The notes beneath the pieces are model-generated. The model did not search any database and was not told the origin of the DNA. It saw only the letters and a program-made list of their open reading frames with translations. DNA of 64,000 nucleotides from an uncultured Vibrio sp. (lineage in GTDB: Bacteria; Pseudomonadota; Gammaproteobacteria; Enterobacterales; Vibrionaceae): contig NZ_OY776222.1 of the NCBI RefSeq assembly GCF_963675395.1, forward strand, positions 744,001 through 808,000, written 5' to 3'. The translations under genes were made by a program, and so were the position numbers. This document shows positions 8,406-17,265 of this stretch, one piece after another (the stretch's first letter is position 1; each line of letters begins with the position of its first letter).

Positions 8406-9842
8406 ATGCTTCAAGAACCTTCTCCACAACAGTACGAACTTGAAATGGTGACGATGGAACAACTTGTTCCCAAAGACCATCTCGTTCGTAAAATTGACTC
8501 TGCTATCGATTTTGAATTCATTCGTGATGAAGTCGCCCACCTTTATTGCAAAGACAATGGCCGACCACCTGTAGACCCTGTCCGTCTATTCAAAATTATC
8601 CTACTGGGGTACATCTTCGGAGTAAAAAGCGAGCGTCAGCTTGTCAAAGAAATCGAAGTGAATGTCGCGTATCGTTGGTTCCTCCGTATGTCCCTCACAG
8701 AAAAGGTCATCCATGCCTCGACTCTTAGTCAAAACCGTATTCGTCGCTTCAATGGTACGGATGTCTTCGAACGCATCTTTATTAACATCGTTCAACAAGC
8801 GATGGCGAAAGGTTTAGTCGCTGGACAAGAGCTCTTTACCGATAGTACTCATCTCAAAGCGAATGCGAACAAAAACAAGCACACCAATAAACAAACGGCT
8901 GTCCGAGCGAACGCCTATTTAGATATGTTGGATGAAGACGTTGCACTAGACCGAGCTAAAGAGGGGAAGAGACCGCTTAAAGAACGAACTTCTGAGCAGA
9001 AAGCTAAGAACACGAAGAGCAGTACGACTGATCCCGAGAGTGGCTTCATGACCCGCGACAACAAGCCGCAAGGGTTCTTCTATCTCGACCACCGCACGGT
9101 CGATGGCCAGCACGGCATCATCGTTGATACCCATGCGACCGCGGGGAATGTGAATGACTCTCAACCTTATATCCGCCGTCTCGACCACACGCTTGAACAG
9201 TTTAACCTCAATCCCATCGCTGTTGGCCTTGATGCCGGTTACTTCACTGCCCCCGTTGCTGAATCCCTTGAGCGCCGAGGGATACTTGGTGTGTTCGGCT
9301 ATCGCCGACCATCACGAACAAAGAATGCCTTCAAGAAGAAACACTTTATCTATAACAAAGAAAAAGACAGCTATCGTTGCCCCAACGGGCAGGAACTTAT
9401 CTACAAGACGACGTCACGCGACGCTTACCGAGAGTATCACTCAGACCCTAAAGAGTGTGCGTTCTGCCCAATGCGTGATGACTGTACTCAAAGTAAAAAC
9501 ATGAAGAAGGTCATCACAAGGCATATCTATACGGAAGCCATGGATAGAGCCAACCAGATGCGGCTCTCAGCTTATGGAAAGAAAACCTACAGGCGGAGAA
9601 GCGAAACGGTAGAGAGAAGCTTCGCGGATGCCAAACAACATCATGGTCATCGATACGCTCGTTTTCGAGGGTTAGCCAACGTGCAGATGCAGTGCTGGTT
9701 GGCAGCGGCTGCGCAAAACATCAAAAAGATAGCGTTGGTGGTGAGTCATCTGCGTAAACTCGGCCTAAATCGGGGTGAAATAGCGCAAATCCTCGCTTAT
9801 ATACGCCAATTTAAAAACACTAACTCTCTACAGTTTATCTAG
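8406..9842 (+). CDS. IS1182-family DDE transposase
   Basis: Cuts and joins the ends of the surrounding IS. The 478-residue protein has the N-terminal DUF772-like domain (about residues 15-110, with NGRPPVDPVRLFKIILLGY), then a DDE catalytic core with Asp146 (FTDSTHLKAN), Asp276 (GLDAGYF) and Glu403 (ETVERSFADAKQHHG). A cysteine cluster (CPNGQ, CAFCPMRDDC) sits before the third acidic residue, as usual in the family. The frame is unbroken. The best ribosome site (AGGAG, 8378-8382) lies 23 bases upstream, nearer an out-of-frame ATG at 8392, which may limit expression. Confidence 0.95.
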   Translation: MLQEPSPQQYELEMVTMEQLVPKDHLVRKIDSAIDFEFIRDEVAHLYCKDNGRPPVDPVRLFKIILLGYIFGVKSERQLVKEIEVNVAYRWFLRMSLTEKVIHASTLSQNRIRRFNGTDVFERIFINIVQQAMAKGLVAGQELFTDSTHLKANANKNKHTNKQTAVRANAYLDMLDEDVALDRAKEGKRPLKERTSEQKAKNTKSSTTDPESGFMTRDNKPQGFFYLDHRTVDGQHGIIVDTHATAGNVNDSQPYIRRLDHTLEQFNLNPIAVGLDAGYFTAPVAESLERRGILGVFGYRRPSRTKNAFKKKHFIYNKEKDSYRCPNGQELIYKTTSRDAYREYHSDPKECAFCPMRDDCTQSKNMKKVITRHIYTEAMDRANQMRLSAYGKKTYRRRSETVERSFADAKQHHGHRYARFRGLANVQMQCWLAAAAQNIKKIALVVSHLRKLGLNRGEIAQILAYIRQFKNTNSLQFI

Positions 9843-9882
9843 CAAAAAATATCGCGATCGCGGCCTACGGCCGCTCATAAAA

Positions 9883-9912
9883 ACGAACCCCACTTAAAAA
9901 AGTGGGGTTCGT
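9883..9912 (+). terminator. Terminator hairpin inside the IS right end
   Basis: ACGAACCCCACTT (9883-9895), loop AAAA, AAGTGGGGTTCGT (9900-9912): perfect 13-bp stem just after the transposase. It lacks a strong T-run but should stop or slow transcription leaving the IS toward paaA. Confidence 0.65.
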
Positions 9913-9923
9913 CATCAATCTGA

Positions 9924-9949
9924 CAGGGCCATCTGGCCCTGTTTTTTTA
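9924..9949 (+). terminator. Right direct repeat with T-run: reconstituted original paaZ terminator
   Basis: The 18-bp palindrome (9924-9941) followed by TTTTTTT is a textbook rho-independent terminator. Before the insertion it must have lain directly after paaZ. It now insulates paaA from transcription out of the IS. Confidence 0.8.
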
Positions 9950-10011
9950 TCACAAATTTAACAATCAAATGCATCATATTTTACTTTTTTGTAATTATTG
10001 TGTTGCTAATG

Positions 10012-10037
10012 TAATTTTACGTGATACATTAAAATTA
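10012..10037. promoter_or_regulatory. Candidate operator before paaA
   Basis: Imperfect palindrome with arms TAATTTTA and TAAAATTA around CGTGATACAT. Read on the minus strand, its core TTTAATGTATCACGTAAA closely resembles the paaZ site TTTAAACGTATCATTTAAA. TGTATCA recurs at 10054-10060, just before the ribosome site. Likely bound by the pathway regulator, by inference PaaX. Confidence 0.5.
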
Positions 10038-10073
10038 CAAACAACATTAAAAATGTATCAAATGGAGGTTGAG

Positions 10074-11003
10074 ATGTTTTCGGAGCAAACGTCATTCGAG
10101 CGAAAAATCGAACAAGAGATTGCAGTCGAGCCTAAAGATTGGATGCCTGATGGATACCGTAAAACACTGGTACGTCAGATAGGTCAGCATGCTCACTCAG
10201 AGGTTGTCGGAATGTTGCCAGAAGCAAATTGGTTAACACGAGCACCATCTCTGCGTCGTAAAGCGGTATTGCTTGCGAAAATTCAAGACGAAGCTGGCCA
10301 CGGTCTGTATCTGTACAGCGCGGCAGAGACCTTAGGTGGTGAGCGTCACGACCTGTATGAAAAAATGCTGACCGGTGAGATGAAGTACTCATCCATCTTC
10401 AACTACCCAACTCTGAGCTGGGCTGATGTAGGTGTGGTTGGTTGGCTTGTTGATGGTGCGGCGATCGTTAACCAAGTGGCGTTGTGTCGTACCTCTTACG
10501 GGCCTTATGCACGCGCCATGGTGAGAATTTGTAAAGAAGAGAGTTTCCACCAACGTCAGGGATATGAAGCATGTCGAGTACTTGCTGACGGCAGCGATGA
10601 GCAGAAAGCAATGCTTCAAGACTCTATCAACCGCTGGTGGTGGCCTGCGTTGATGATGTTTGGTCCGAACGACAGTGAATCTCCGAACTCAGCAAAAAGC
10701 ATGTCTTGGAAAATCAAACGCGTAAGCAACGATGACCTACGTCAGAAGTTCGTTGATAACACGGTTCACCAAGTTCATGCACTGGGCATGACGATTCCGG
10801 ATCAAGACCTGAAGTGGAACGAAGAAACGGGTCACTATGAGTTTGGCGAGATCAACTGGGAAGAGTTTAACCAAGTGATCCATGGACACGGCATTTGTAA
10901 CCATGAGCGTTTGAAAGACAAGCGTGATGCCTGGGAAGCGGGCGCATGGGTTCGTGAAGCTGCTAGCGCTTACGCAACAAAACAGATGGAAAGCGCAGCC
11001 TAG
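10074..11003 (+). CDS. paaA: PaaA: phenylacetyl-CoA epoxidase catalytic subunit
   Basis: Diiron oxygenase subunit that, with PaaB, C and E, converts phenylacetyl-CoA to its ring 1,2-epoxide. The 309-residue protein shows two ferritin-like metal-binding patterns, QDEAGHG and [10 protein letters not shown], and the typical start [19 protein letters not shown] chose the ATG at 10074: GGAGG lies 6 bases ahead. Upstream ATGs at 9969 and 10062 would give a tail without family similarity, and the one at 10062 overlaps the GGAGG. It is the first gene of the paaABCDEFGHIJK operon. Confidence 0.97.
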   Translation: MFSEQTSFERKIEQEIAVEPKDWMPDGYRKTLVRQIGQHAHSEVVGMLPEANWLTRAPSLRRKAVLLAKIQDEAGHGLYLYSAAETLGGERHDLYEKMLTGEMKYSSIFNYPTLSWADVGVVGWLVDGAAIVNQVALCRTSYGPYARAMVRICKEESFHQRQGYEACRVLADGSDEQKAMLQDSINRWWWPALMMFGPNDSESPNSAKSMSWKIKRVSNDDLRQKFVDNTVHQVHALGMTIPDQDLKWNEETGHYEFGEINWEEFNQVIHGHGICNHERLKDKRDAWEAGAWVREAASAYATKQMESAA

Positions 11004-11046
11004 TAGATGCGCCAACAAGAATCGAAACAGATTAAGGAGAATCAAG

Positions 11047-11334
11047 ATGAGTTCATTTAACTGGCCGTTGTACGAAGTATTCGTTCGAAGCAAACAAGGT
11101 TTGGATCACAAGCATGTAGGCAGTGTCCGTGCTTCTGATGGCCAAATGGCGCTCGAAGCCGCTCGTGATCTATACACTCGTCGTAGTGAAGGCTGTTCTA
11201 TCTGGGTTGTTGAGTCAAACCAAATCACTGCGTCTCAATCGAGCGAGCAAGGTCCGTTTTTTGACCCTGCTGAAGATAAAGTTTATCGCCACGCTAGTCA
11301 TTACACCATTCCTGCTGACATCAAGCATATGTAG
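11047..11334 (+). CDS. paaB: PaaB: phenylacetyl-CoA epoxidase structural subunit
   Basis: Small 95-residue subunit of the epoxidase complex that bridges the PaaA-PaaC heterodimers and is needed for activity. Recognised by the start FNWPLYEVFVRSKQGLDHKHVGS and by ALEAARDLYTRR. The ATG at 11047 follows AAGGAG; a longer frame opening at 10924 lies inside paaA and is not the start. Gap to paaA is 43 bases, to paaC 10 bases. Confidence 0.95.
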   Translation: MSSFNWPLYEVFVRSKQGLDHKHVGSVRASDGQMALEAARDLYTRRSEGCSIWVVESNQITASQSSEQGPFFDPAEDKVYRHASHYTIPADIKHM

Positions 11335-11344
11335 GGAGTAAGTC

Positions 11345-12103
11345 ATGAGTGAGCAACAAACAAAAGTAAACTACTTACTTCAACTGGCAGATACCAATCT
11401 TATTCTCAGTCATCGTCTATCTGAGTGGTGTGGTATCGCACCGGAACTAGAAATAGACATCGCATTGGCAAATATTGGCTTAGATCTGCTTGGTGAGGCT
11501 CGTAACCTTTACCAATACGCTGCAGAGCTTGAAGGTAATCAGAAAACAGAAGATGACTACGCTTATCTTCGCGAAGAGCGCGAATACAAAAATCTACTGC
11601 TGGCAGAACGTCCAAATGAAGGTTTCGATATTTCGATTGTGCGCCAGTTCCTGTACGACAACTACCATGCGCTGCTTCTTCAAGAACTAGCAAACAGTAA
11701 TGACGAACAGTTGGCCGCTATCGCTAAGAAATCCCTGAAAGAGGTGGCTTACCACTTGAGGTACAGCTCAGGTTGGATTGAACGTTTAGGTGGTGGTACC
11801 GCGGTAAGCCATAAGAAAGTTCAGACAGCACTGAACGATTTATGGCGTTACACCGATGAGATGTTTGAGCCAAGTGAAGAAGAAATCGCGCTCGCAGAGC
11901 AGAACATTATTGTTGATGCCTCTGAACTAAAAGCTCAGTGGCAACGCAATGTCAATGCAACGCTAGAGAGAGCGACGCTAGAGATGCCCGAGTCTAAGTA
12001 CTTTCTACAAGGCGGTAAATCCGGTAAGCACAGTGAACATCTAGGTTTCATTTTGGCCGAACTTCAGTACATGCAACGGACTTATCCAAACCAACAGTGG
12101 TAG
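11345..12103 (+). CDS. paaC: PaaC: phenylacetyl-CoA epoxidase structural subunit
   Basis: 252-residue four-helix, ferritin-like partner of PaaA that has lost the metal site and serves a structural role. Features include LADTNLILSHRLSEWCG, DIALANIGLDLLGEARNLYQYAA and RQFLYDNYHALLLQELA. The ATG follows GGGAG. Gene order and spacing are those of known paa operons: 10 bases after paaB, 9 bases before paaD. Confidence 0.95.
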   Translation: MSEQQTKVNYLLQLADTNLILSHRLSEWCGIAPELEIDIALANIGLDLLGEARNLYQYAAELEGNQKTEDDYAYLREEREYKNLLLAERPNEGFDISIVRQFLYDNYHALLLQELANSNDEQLAAIAKKSLKEVAYHLRYSSGWIERLGGGTAVSHKKVQTALNDLWRYTDEMFEPSEEEIALAEQNIIVDASELKAQWQRNVNATLERATLEMPESKYFLQGGKSGKHSEHLGFILAELQYMQRTYPNQQW

Positions 12104-12112
12104 GGCGTGCTG

Positions 12113-12619
12113 ATGATTAAGCAAACACTCGATTCGCTGTCTGATCCAGAGACGCACCGCGTTTGGCAGTTGGTTAACTCGATTCCAGACCCGGAAATCC
12201 CGGTTATTTCGATTGGTGAACTGGGCATGGTTCGTAATATTGCCAAAGTCGGCGGTGCCTGGGTAGTGAAGTTCACTCCGACATACTCCGGCTGCCCAGC
12301 GACAGAAATGCTGATGAACGATATCCGAGACACCCTGAACACGGAAGGGTACGAGGATGTGAGAGTTGAAGTACAACTTGATCCTGCATGGACAACGGAT
12401 TGGATTCAAGAGTCGAGCAAACAAAAGTTACGTGAATATGGAATCGCGCCACCAGACAGAAAAGCGTGTATGCACACAGCCATCAATGCACAGCCTGAAT
12501 GCCCACACTGTGGCAGCGTTGATACGAAAATGGTGAGTGAATTTGGTTCCACAGCTTGTAAAGCACACTTCCAATGTAATGCGTGTTTGGAACCATTTGA
12601 TTACTTCAAGTGCATATAA
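12113..12619 (+). CDS. paaD: PaaD: iron-sulfur assembly factor for the epoxidase
   Basis: Protein of the MIP18/DUF59 type needed to mature the epoxidase; it is thought to help insert the iron-sulfur cluster into PaaE. The N-terminal domain carries SIPDPEIPVISIGELGMV and YSGCPATEM with the conserved cysteine. The C-terminal end has a zinc-ribbon-like set of cysteines (CPHCGS, CKAHFQCNAC, FKC). I prefer the ATG at 12113 (AGGG 7 bases upstream); a GTG at 12107 in frame is possible. Length 168 residues fits the family. Confidence 0.94.
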   Translation: MIKQTLDSLSDPETHRVWQLVNSIPDPEIPVISIGELGMVRNIAKVGGAWVVKFTPTYSGCPATEMLMNDIRDTLNTEGYEDVRVEVQLDPAWTTDWIQESSKQKLREYGIAPPDRKACMHTAINAQPECPHCGSVDTKMVSEFGSTACKAHFQCNACLEPFDYFKCI

Positions 12620-12633
12620 AGTAAGGGATTATT

Positions 12634-13689
12634 ATGACAGATTTTTACCCATTGAAAGTCGCTCGTGCAGACAAGGAAACGCCAGATTCTGTGGTGCTGC
12701 ATTTTGACGTACCACAAGACCTTGCCGATCAGTTTCATTTTCACCCTGGTCAGCACCTCACCATTAAATCGAACATCAACGGTGAGGATCTGAGACGTTG
12801 TTATTCGATTTGCTCAGCCACGAGTGAAAATAGTCTGCAAGTCGGTATCAAGGCCATTGCAGAAGGTCGCTTCTCAAATTTCGCTGTCAACGAAATTCAG
12901 CCAGGCGATGAACTTGAGGTGATGACACCTCAGGGTCATTTTGGTTTTTCACCAAGTCCTGAGCGTAATGTGAACTACTTAGGTATTGCAGTAGGTTCAG
13001 GTATTACTCCAATTTTATCCATGCTTAAGTCAGCGTTAGAGCAGGAAAACAACAGTACTTTCACGTTACTGTATGGCAACCGCAACGTGAATAGCATGAT
13101 GTTTCGTCATCAATTGTTGGGCTTGAAGAACCGCTATCCGGATCGTTTACACGTGAGTTACTTCTTCTCGCGTGAAACCAATGAAGTCGAGCTATGGAAT
13201 GGCCGCTTGGACGGCGACAAACTACGCGAACTTGGTTGTAACCTGTTTAACTGGAGTGACTTTGACGCGTGTTACGTCTGTGGTCCGGAAGAAATTTTGG
13301 AATCTTGCTACACCGCGTTGGTTGAAGGCGGGTTAAGCGAAGACAATTACCATGTCGAGCGTTTTAACACTGCAACCAAGTCTAAAGCGAAACCAGTTAA
13401 CCAGTCAGAAAATACCCAAGTGACGCTTAAGCGTGACGGTCGCATCATGAAGATTGACATGAACTCACAAGATGACAGCTTGCTGGATGCGGCGCTTCGT
13501 CAGGGTGTGGACCTTCCCTATGCGTGTAAAGGCGGCGTATGTGCAACGTGTATCTGTAAAGTTAAATCCGGTCAGGTTGAAATGGGTACAAACTACAGCC
13601 TGGAAGCCGATCAGGTAGCAGATGGATACGTTTTGAGCTGCCAGGCGGTTCCGACAAGCAGCGAAATTGAAATCGACTTTGATGTGTAG
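12634..13689 (+). CDS. paaE: PaaE: phenylacetyl-CoA epoxidase reductase subunit
   Basis: Moves electrons from NADPH through FAD and a 2Fe-2S cluster to the diiron site of PaaA. The domains are an FAD-binding barrel (about residues 5-105, RRCYSICS), a nucleotide domain (about 110-230, GSGITPILSML and CGPEEIL), and a plant-type ferredoxin domain at the C-terminus with CKGGVCATCICK and a fourth cysteine in LSCQA. At 351 residues it is standard. It lies 14 bases after paaD. Confidence 0.96.
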   Translation: MTDFYPLKVARADKETPDSVVLHFDVPQDLADQFHFHPGQHLTIKSNINGEDLRRCYSICSATSENSLQVGIKAIAEGRFSNFAVNEIQPGDELEVMTPQGHFGFSPSPERNVNYLGIAVGSGITPILSMLKSALEQENNSTFTLLYGNRNVNSMMFRHQLLGLKNRYPDRLHVSYFFSRETNEVELWNGRLDGDKLRELGCNLFNWSDFDACYVCGPEEILESCYTALVEGGLSEDNYHVERFNTATKSKAKPVNQSENTQVTLKRDGRIMKIDMNSQDDSLLDAALRQGVDLPYACKGGVCATCICKVKSGQVEMGTNYSLEADQVADGYVLSCQAVPTSSEIEIDFDV

Positions 13690-13697
13690 AGGGTAGC

Positions 13698-14486
13698 ATG
13701 GCATTACATACTGAGTATCAGGAGCTTATGTGCGACATCTCTGAACAGGGGGTGTTAACGATTACGCTGAATCGTCCACAAAAGCGCAACGCATTAAGTA
13801 ACGACGTACTGGAACATCTGGCGGAGCTACTGGAAGAGGTGTCTCTGGACACTTCCATTAAGTCAGTGGTGCTTTACGGCGGCGAAACGATATTTGCTGC
13901 AGGTGCAGATATACACGAGATGTCGAGTCAGCAGTCGATAGAGACTTGGCTAAATCCGAGACCAAAACTTTGGCAACGTATTGACCAGTTTGAAAAGCCT
14001 CTGATTGCAGCGGTCAATGGTTACGCACTTGGGGCCGGGTTAGAACTCGTTCTGCTTTGCGATGTTGTTGTCGCAGGAGAGGGTACGCTGTTTGGTCTGC
14101 CAGAAATCACTTTGGGTTTAATGCCTGGAGCAGGTGGTACACAACGACTCGCTCGGACTGTCGGAAAATCACTTGCGAACCAAATGGTGCTGACTGGAAA
14201 ACCAATCGCGGCTCAAAGGGCACTTAACGCAGGCTTAATCAGTGAAGTCACGCTGTCGCAAAACACGCTCAATAAAGCTCAAGAGATAGCGACAAGTATT
14301 GCCCAACATGCGCCTTTAGCCATTCGCGCCGCTAAAACGTCATTAAAATCAGTATCAAATGGCACCTTGGCCCAAGGACTGATGATGGAAAGACAGTTAT
14401 TCAGTCTGCTTGCGGAAACCCGAGACAGAGCGGAAGGAATTCAGGCTTTTATTGATAAAAGAAAAGCAACATTTAAAGGGAATTAA
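13698..14486 (+). CDS. paaF: PaaF: 2,3-dehydroadipyl-CoA hydratase
   Basis: Crotonase-fold hydratase that adds water to 2,3-dehydroadipyl-CoA late in the pathway. Typical signatures are LNRPQKRNALS, FAAGADIHEM (oxyanion-hole segment), and GLPEITLGLMPGAGGTQRL with the catalytic glutamate. Distinguished from the neighbouring paaG by the E. coli-like gene order and by GAGGTQRL. 262 residues, ATG 8 bases after paaE. Assignment of F versus G rests on position and motifs. Confidence 0.92.
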   Translation: MALHTEYQELMCDISEQGVLTITLNRPQKRNALSNDVLEHLAELLEEVSLDTSIKSVVLYGGETIFAAGADIHEMSSQQSIETWLNPRPKLWQRIDQFEKPLIAAVNGYALGAGLELVLLCDVVVAGEGTLFGLPEITLGLMPGAGGTQRLARTVGKSLANQMVLTGKPIAAQRALNAGLISEVTLSQNTLNKAQEIATSIAQHAPLAIRAAKTSLKSVSNGTLAQGLMMERQLFSLLAETRDRAEGIQAFIDKRKATFKGN

Positions 14487-14489
14487 TCA

Positions 14490-15278
14490 ATGGAAGAGTC
14501 AATTTTATTTCAGATAGAAGCTGGTGTAGCAGTCATAACGCTTAACCGTCCCAAGCAACTGAATAGCTTTAACCCAGATATGCATAAAGCGCTTAAGCGA
14601 GCGTTAAGACAGGCGGAAACTGATGCTTCAGTACGCGCAGTGCTGCTAACAGGTACTGGCAGAGGATTTTGTGCAGGGCAAGACCTGAACGATCGCAACG
14701 TAAATAGTGGTTCAGAAATGCCAGATCTTGGCGAAAGCATTGAGAAATACTACAACCCTTTGATCAAACAAATTTCATCAATGCCTAAGCCAGTCATTGC
14801 TGCGGTCAATGGTGTGGCTGCGGGCGCGGGTGCCAATATTGCATTGGCGTGCGACATCGTATTTGCGGCTAAGTCAGCAAGCTTTATTCAGGCATTTTGC
14901 AAGATTGGTTTAGTGCCAGATTCAGGTGGTACTTGGACACTGCCACGTTTAGTGGGCTCAGCACGAGCGAAAGCTCTGATGTTACTTGGTGACAAAGTGA
15001 GCGCAAGTCAGGCGCAAGAGTGGGGCATGATCTGGCAATGCGTTGAAGATGAAGAACTGATCGAGACGGCAATGTCAGTTGCACATCATTTGGCTACGCA
15101 GCCGACGAAAGGGTTGGGTTTTATCAAACATGCGCTGAATCACTCCAGCGAAAACAGCTTGGAAGTTCAACTGGACTTAGAAAAAGATCTTCAGCGTTTA
15201 GCGGGTAGAACGGACGATTACCGCGAAGGCATCGCCGCATTTTTCGACAAGCGTGCACCTGAGTTTAAAGGGAAGTAA
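14490..15278 (+). CDS. paaG: PaaG: ring 1,2-epoxyphenylacetyl-CoA isomerase
   Basis: Crotonase-family isomerase that turns the ring epoxide into oxepin-CoA and also shifts a double bond later in the route. It carries LNRPKQLNSFN, GRGFCAGQDLND and AFCKIGLVPDSGGTW; the aspartate in this last motif (PDSGG where hydratases have PEGG or PGAGG) is typical of PaaG. 262 residues. The gene starts 3 bases after paaF and ends 2 bases before paaH. Confidence 0.94.
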   Translation: MEESILFQIEAGVAVITLNRPKQLNSFNPDMHKALKRALRQAETDASVRAVLLTGTGRGFCAGQDLNDRNVNSGSEMPDLGESIEKYYNPLIKQISSMPKPVIAAVNGVAAGAGANIALACDIVFAAKSASFIQAFCKIGLVPDSGGTWTLPRLVGSARAKALMLLGDKVSASQAQEWGMIWQCVEDEELIETAMSVAHHLATQPTKGLGFIKHALNHSSENSLEVQLDLEKDLQRLAGRTDDYREGIAAFFDKRAPEFKGK

Positions 15279-15280
15279 TC

Positions 15281-16789
15281 ATGGAGTTTGCGATTAAAAC
15301 CGTCGCGGTTATAGGTGCGGGTACTATGGGTGCCGGCATTGCACAAGTAGCAGCCCAATCTGGATACCGAGTGGTACTGTTCGATCTTGAGCTGGGCAAA
15401 GCAGATCATGCCAAATCGGTTATTGCGGCGCGTTTAGAAAAGCGTGTTGCGAACAGCAAAATGTCACTAAATGCTAAAGACACGTTGTTAGAGGCAATGT
15501 ATTGCTCGGACGCTTTGCAAGATGTCGCGAGCGCGGATTTGGTTATCGAAGCGATTGTTGAAGATCTGGCGATCAAACAAAGTCTATTCAGAGACCTAGA
15601 GTCAATTTGCCGGGAAGATTGTCTGCTTTCTACGAATACATCGTCGATTTCGGTGACATCGATTGCCAGTGCGCTGGCGAAACCGGAACGTTTCGTTGGA
15701 CTGCACTTCTTCAATCCTGCGCCATTGATGAAGTTAGTTGAAGTAGTACGAGGAATTGCGACATCTCCGGCCGCTACAGAAGCCGCAAAAGTGTGGGCTG
15801 AGTCGTGCGGTAAACACGCAGTGATCACTCGTTCTCTTCCCGGCTTTATTGTAAATCGAGTTGCAAGACCGTTTTATGCAGAAGGTTTGCGATCACTGGA
15901 GTGCGGCGTCGCGGAAGTGCAAGACATCGACCGTATCATTACCCAAGCTGGTCAGTTCAACATGGGGCCTTTCGAGCTTATGGACCTGATCGGCCATGAT
16001 GTTAACTACGCCGTTACCAAAAGTGTTTATGACGCGTATTACCAAGACAAACGCTTTACTCCATCCTTGACACAGAAAGAGCTTGTCGAAGCGGGTTTCT
16101 TAGGGCGTAAATCGGGTCGTGGCTTCTATTGTTATAATGCTTCGGCAGAGAAACCAAGTGTTAACTTCGCGCAGAAATGTGCTCTGCCAGACAACTTGTC
16201 GGTATCCCTTCAAGGTGACTGGAGTGGCGTGTCAAGCTTTGTTGAACTGACTCAACTGTCTCATGGCAATAGCCACGAAGGTATTCCTCAGCTTCGTATA
16301 GACGACATCATTGTTACGCCAACTCAAGGTGTGACAGCGTCAGAGTTATCTCAACAGTTGCAGAGCCCTGTGGTTGTCTTTGATTACTGCCAAGATTACG
16401 CCGCTAGCGACATCATCGCGCTTGCGCCTGCCGTGCAGAACTCTGCACAACAAACTGAAGCTGTGGTCGCTTACTTTCAATCGAAAGGCAAACAGGTATT
16501 AGTGCTGGATGATTATCCTGGCCTGATCCTATGGCGTACTTGGGTAATGTTGATCAATGAAGCGCTCGATCTGGTCAATCAGCAAGGCGCGTCTCTGTCC
16601 GATGTCGATGTAGCAATGAAGAGTGGTGTTAACTATCCACTTGGTCCAATTGAGCAAGGGGAACGCCTCGGCTGGCAACGAGTGCTGGACACGCTCACTC
16701 AATTGCAATCCTTCTACTGCGAAGAAAGGTATCGCCCGTCGCCATTGCTTCGCCAATTCGCAATTCAAGCCAAAGGAGAAGCAGCATGA
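15281..16789 (+). CDS. paaH: PaaH: 3-hydroxyadipyl-CoA dehydrogenase
   Basis: NAD-dependent oxidation of 3-hydroxyadipyl-CoA to 3-oxoadipyl-CoA. The Rossmann motif GAGTMGAGIAQVAA lies near residue 12. Then come STNTSSIS, GLHFFNPAPLMKLVEVV and PGFIVNRVARPF of the hydroxyacyl-CoA dehydrogenase domain, then GRKSGRGFY. A second, weaker copy of the helical dehydrogenase domain follows at the C-terminus (GVNYPLGPIEQGERLGW). Length of 502 is a little above E. coli PaaH. Its stop overlaps the paaI start by 4 bases, so translation is probably coupled. Confidence 0.95.
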   Translation: MEFAIKTVAVIGAGTMGAGIAQVAAQSGYRVVLFDLELGKADHAKSVIAARLEKRVANSKMSLNAKDTLLEAMYCSDALQDVASADLVIEAIVEDLAIKQSLFRDLESICREDCLLSTNTSSISVTSIASALAKPERFVGLHFFNPAPLMKLVEVVRGIATSPAATEAAKVWAESCGKHAVITRSLPGFIVNRVARPFYAEGLRSLECGVAEVQDIDRIITQAGQFNMGPFELMDLIGHDVNYAVTKSVYDAYYQDKRFTPSLTQKELVEAGFLGRKSGRGFYCYNASAEKPSVNFAQKCALPDNLSVSLQGDWSGVSSFVELTQLSHGNSHEGIPQLRIDDIIVTPTQGVTASELSQQLQSPVVVFDYCQDYAASDIIALAPAVQNSAQQTEAVVAYFQSKGKQVLVLDDYPGLILWRTWVMLINEALDLVNQQGASLSDVDVAMKSGVNYPLGPIEQGERLGWQRVLDTLTQLQSFYCEERYRPSPLLRQFAIQAKGEAA

Positions 16790-17265
16790 TCGTCGTCAAT
16801 CCAAAGCAATTCTCGCAACAGATGAACGAAGCCGCGCATGAAAAACGAGTGGCTGAAAAGGCTGTTGCAGCAATGTTAGAAAATGACACCTGCACAAAGT
16901 CGATGGGAATGGACGTCGTGGACGTTGCCAAAGGGATGGCAAAAGTCACGATGCCAGTGACTCAATCGATGCTTAATGGCCACAGCTCGTGCCATGGAGG
17001 CATGATATTCACCCTGGCGGATACCGCATTTGCTTGCGCTTGTAATAGTGAAAACTTAGTTGCGGTGGCCTCTGGATGCAGTATTGAATACATTCGCCCG
17101 GCTTTTGAAAACGATCTATTAACGGCCGTTGCGAATGTGAAATCTCAAGGAAATGTAACCGGTACTTACGACATAGAAATCGTTAATCAAGACCAGAAGT
17201 TAGTAGCACTGTTTCGGGGGAAATCTCACCGAATTGGCACAAAGCTAGTAAAGGAGGACAGTTAA
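16786..17265 (+). CDS. paaI: PaaI: hotdog-fold acyl-CoA thioesterase
   Basis: Thioesterase thought to release CoA from stalled phenylacetate intermediates and so protect the CoA pool. The PaaI motif NGHSSCHGGMIFTLADTAFA carries the catalytic aspartate; CSIEYIRPAF follows. 159 residues, somewhat longer at the N-terminus than E. coli PaaI. The ATG overlaps the paaH stop (ATGA), and the stop abuts the paaJ start. Confidence 0.94.
   Translation: MIVVNPKQFSQQMNEAAHEKRVAEKAVAAMLENDTCTKSMGMDVVDVAKGMAKVTMPVTQSMLNGHSSCHGGMIFTLADTAFACACNSENLVAVASGCSIEYIRPAFENDLLTAVANVKSQGNVTGTYDIEIVNQDQKLVALFRGKSHRIGTKLVKEDS

Larger units (their letters stand above)
8329..9923 (+). mobile_element. IS1182-family insertion sequence
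   Basis: About 1.6 kb element with a single transposase gene. The ends are imperfect inverted repeats: TCAGACTGCTGACAAAG at left and TCAGATTGATGACGAAC read inward from the right, 13 of 17 identical. An 18-bp direct repeat flanks it. Long repeats and insertion at palindromes are known for this family. Exact ends are uncertain by 1 base because repeat and IS termini share letters. The transposase is intact, so the copy may be recent or active. Confidence 0.88.
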
